Of a stretch of DNA of 64,000 nucleotides, positions 63,835 to 64,000 are shown in pieces. This DNA is from Acidobacteriota bacterium. Its GTDB lineage: Bacteria > Acidobacteriota > Terriglobia > Terriglobales > Acidobacteriaceae. The notes beneath the pieces were generated by a model. The model was given only the letters and a program-made list of their open reading frames with translations. It was not told where the DNA came from and did not search any database. The stretch lies in contig JAJXYY010000033.1 in assembly GCA_021780315.1 (NCBI GenBank), forward strand, positions 281,487 to 345,486. The letters are read 5' to 3'. The first letter of the stretch is position 1. Each line of letters starts with the position of its first letter. Made by a program: the position numbers and the translations under genes.

Positions 63835-63872
63835 CCGCGCCAACTTGCTGCTTTTCAGCAAGTTCGACGCGG
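63835..63872 (-). terminator. Intrinsic terminator between array and cas2, minus-strand oriented
   Basis: CCGCG (63835-63839) plus AACTTGCTG (63842-63850) pair with CAGCAAGTT (63856-63864) plus CGCGG (63868-63872), 14 pairs in total with a small internal loop. On the minus strand it is followed by TTTCTCTTTTC, a good U-run. On the plus strand no T-run follows. It therefore best ends transcripts coming leftward out of the CRISPR array, and may also slow cas2 read-through. Confidence 0.72.
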
Positions 63873-63875
63873 CCA

Positions 63876-64000
63876 AGTGTACTTGAGCGGTGAATCCCGG
63901 CCATCCCTAGCGCGCGACCTCGGTGGGCTGCCCAGTGGAGAGTGTACTTGAGCGGTGAATCCCGGCCATCCCTAGCGCAGGTGATGCGCGTGTGGCCGTG
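63876..64000 (-). CRISPR. Type II-C CRISPR array, first two repeats, truncated by the window end
   Basis: Two copies of a shared 38-base block start at 63876 and 63941 (plus-strand start AGTGTACTTGAGCGG, end CATCCCTAGCGC), a 65-base period. The true repeat is probably 36-38 bases. One complete spacer (about 27-29 bases, from 63914) and the start of a second are visible. Complementarity with the tracrRNA places the crRNA on the minus strand, so each repeat begins GCGCTAGGG and ends TACACT. That hexamer resembles a -10 box, as in Neisseria-type repeats with built-in promoters. The remaining array lies beyond the window. Confidence 0.93.

Overview
The window looks like a chromosomal segment of an Acidobacteriota bacterium of the Terriglobia type (Granulicella, Terriglobus or Edaphobacter relatives). 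The reasons are a GC-rich genome with strong C-ending codon preference, a 1175-residue TonB-dependent receptor with an N-terminal carboxypeptidase-regulatory domain, a CRTAC1-like FG-GAP/ASPIC-UnbV protein, a large TPR protein and several LacI-type regulators. No 16S gene is present, so this placement is an inference from gene content.

Layout. (1) 1-1.7 kb: a truncated Crp/Fnr regulator diverges from a ric (YtfE/ScdA) iron-sulfur repair gene coupled to a nitroreductase, a likely nitrosative-stress module. (2) 1.7-14.4 kb: a probable amino-sugar utilisation locus with a GlmS-like SIS isomerase/deaminase lacking the glutaminase domain, a TPR protein, the TonB receptor, the CRTAC1 protein, a GH20 hexosaminidase and a LacI regulator. 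A shared 12-base near-palindrome (AGAATCnnTTCn) recurs in its intergenic regions. (3) 14.4-20.3 kb: an HSL-type esterase, an amidohydrolase, a Lys/Ala-rich DNA-binding-like protein, glutaryl-CoA dehydrogenase and a second LacI regulator. (4) 20.3-43.4 kb: a rhamnose-containing exopolysaccharide locus with a PAP2-Wzi fusion, five sugar-handling genes, Wzy, Wzx, Wzz, Wza, the initiating phosphoglycosyltransferase, rfbBADC and a gmhB-like phosphatase. It is interrupted by the housekeeping block dciA-gatC-gatA. (5) 43.8-54.3 kb: a respiratory operon with a CXXCH-bearing outer-membrane barrel, a cupredoxin, a GltD-like FAD/Fe-S oxidoreductase, a Rieske protein, split cytochrome b, an octahaem cytochrome c, an Ig-like/cytochrome lipoprotein and an unknown exported protein. 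A perfect Crp-type palindrome lies upstream. (6) 54.4-55.5 kb: an esterase. (7) 55.6-58.8 kb: tRNA-Ile(CAU) carrying an integrated element with a tyrosine integrase, an AlpA-like protein, a rolling-circle (HUH) initiator and an unknown gene. (8) 59.0-64.0 kb: a complete type II-C CRISPR-Cas system.

The CRISPR locus is the most informative part. cas9, cas1 and cas2 run on the plus strand, and the first two repeats of the array fall inside the window. Directly in front of cas9, on the minus strand, is an unannotated tracrRNA. Its anti-repeat pairs with the repeat over two blocks of 15 and 16 base pairs. It has a TTGACT/17/TAGAAA promoter that overlaps the cas9 leader, and it ends in a strong hairpin. 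A hairpin followed by a T-rich run between cas2 and the array is oriented to stop minus-strand transcripts. The array and the tracrRNA are therefore predicted to be transcribed opposite to the cas genes, as in several known II-C systems. No second copy of the tRNA 3' end is visible, so it remains open whether the CRISPR-Cas genes belong to the tRNA-borne island.
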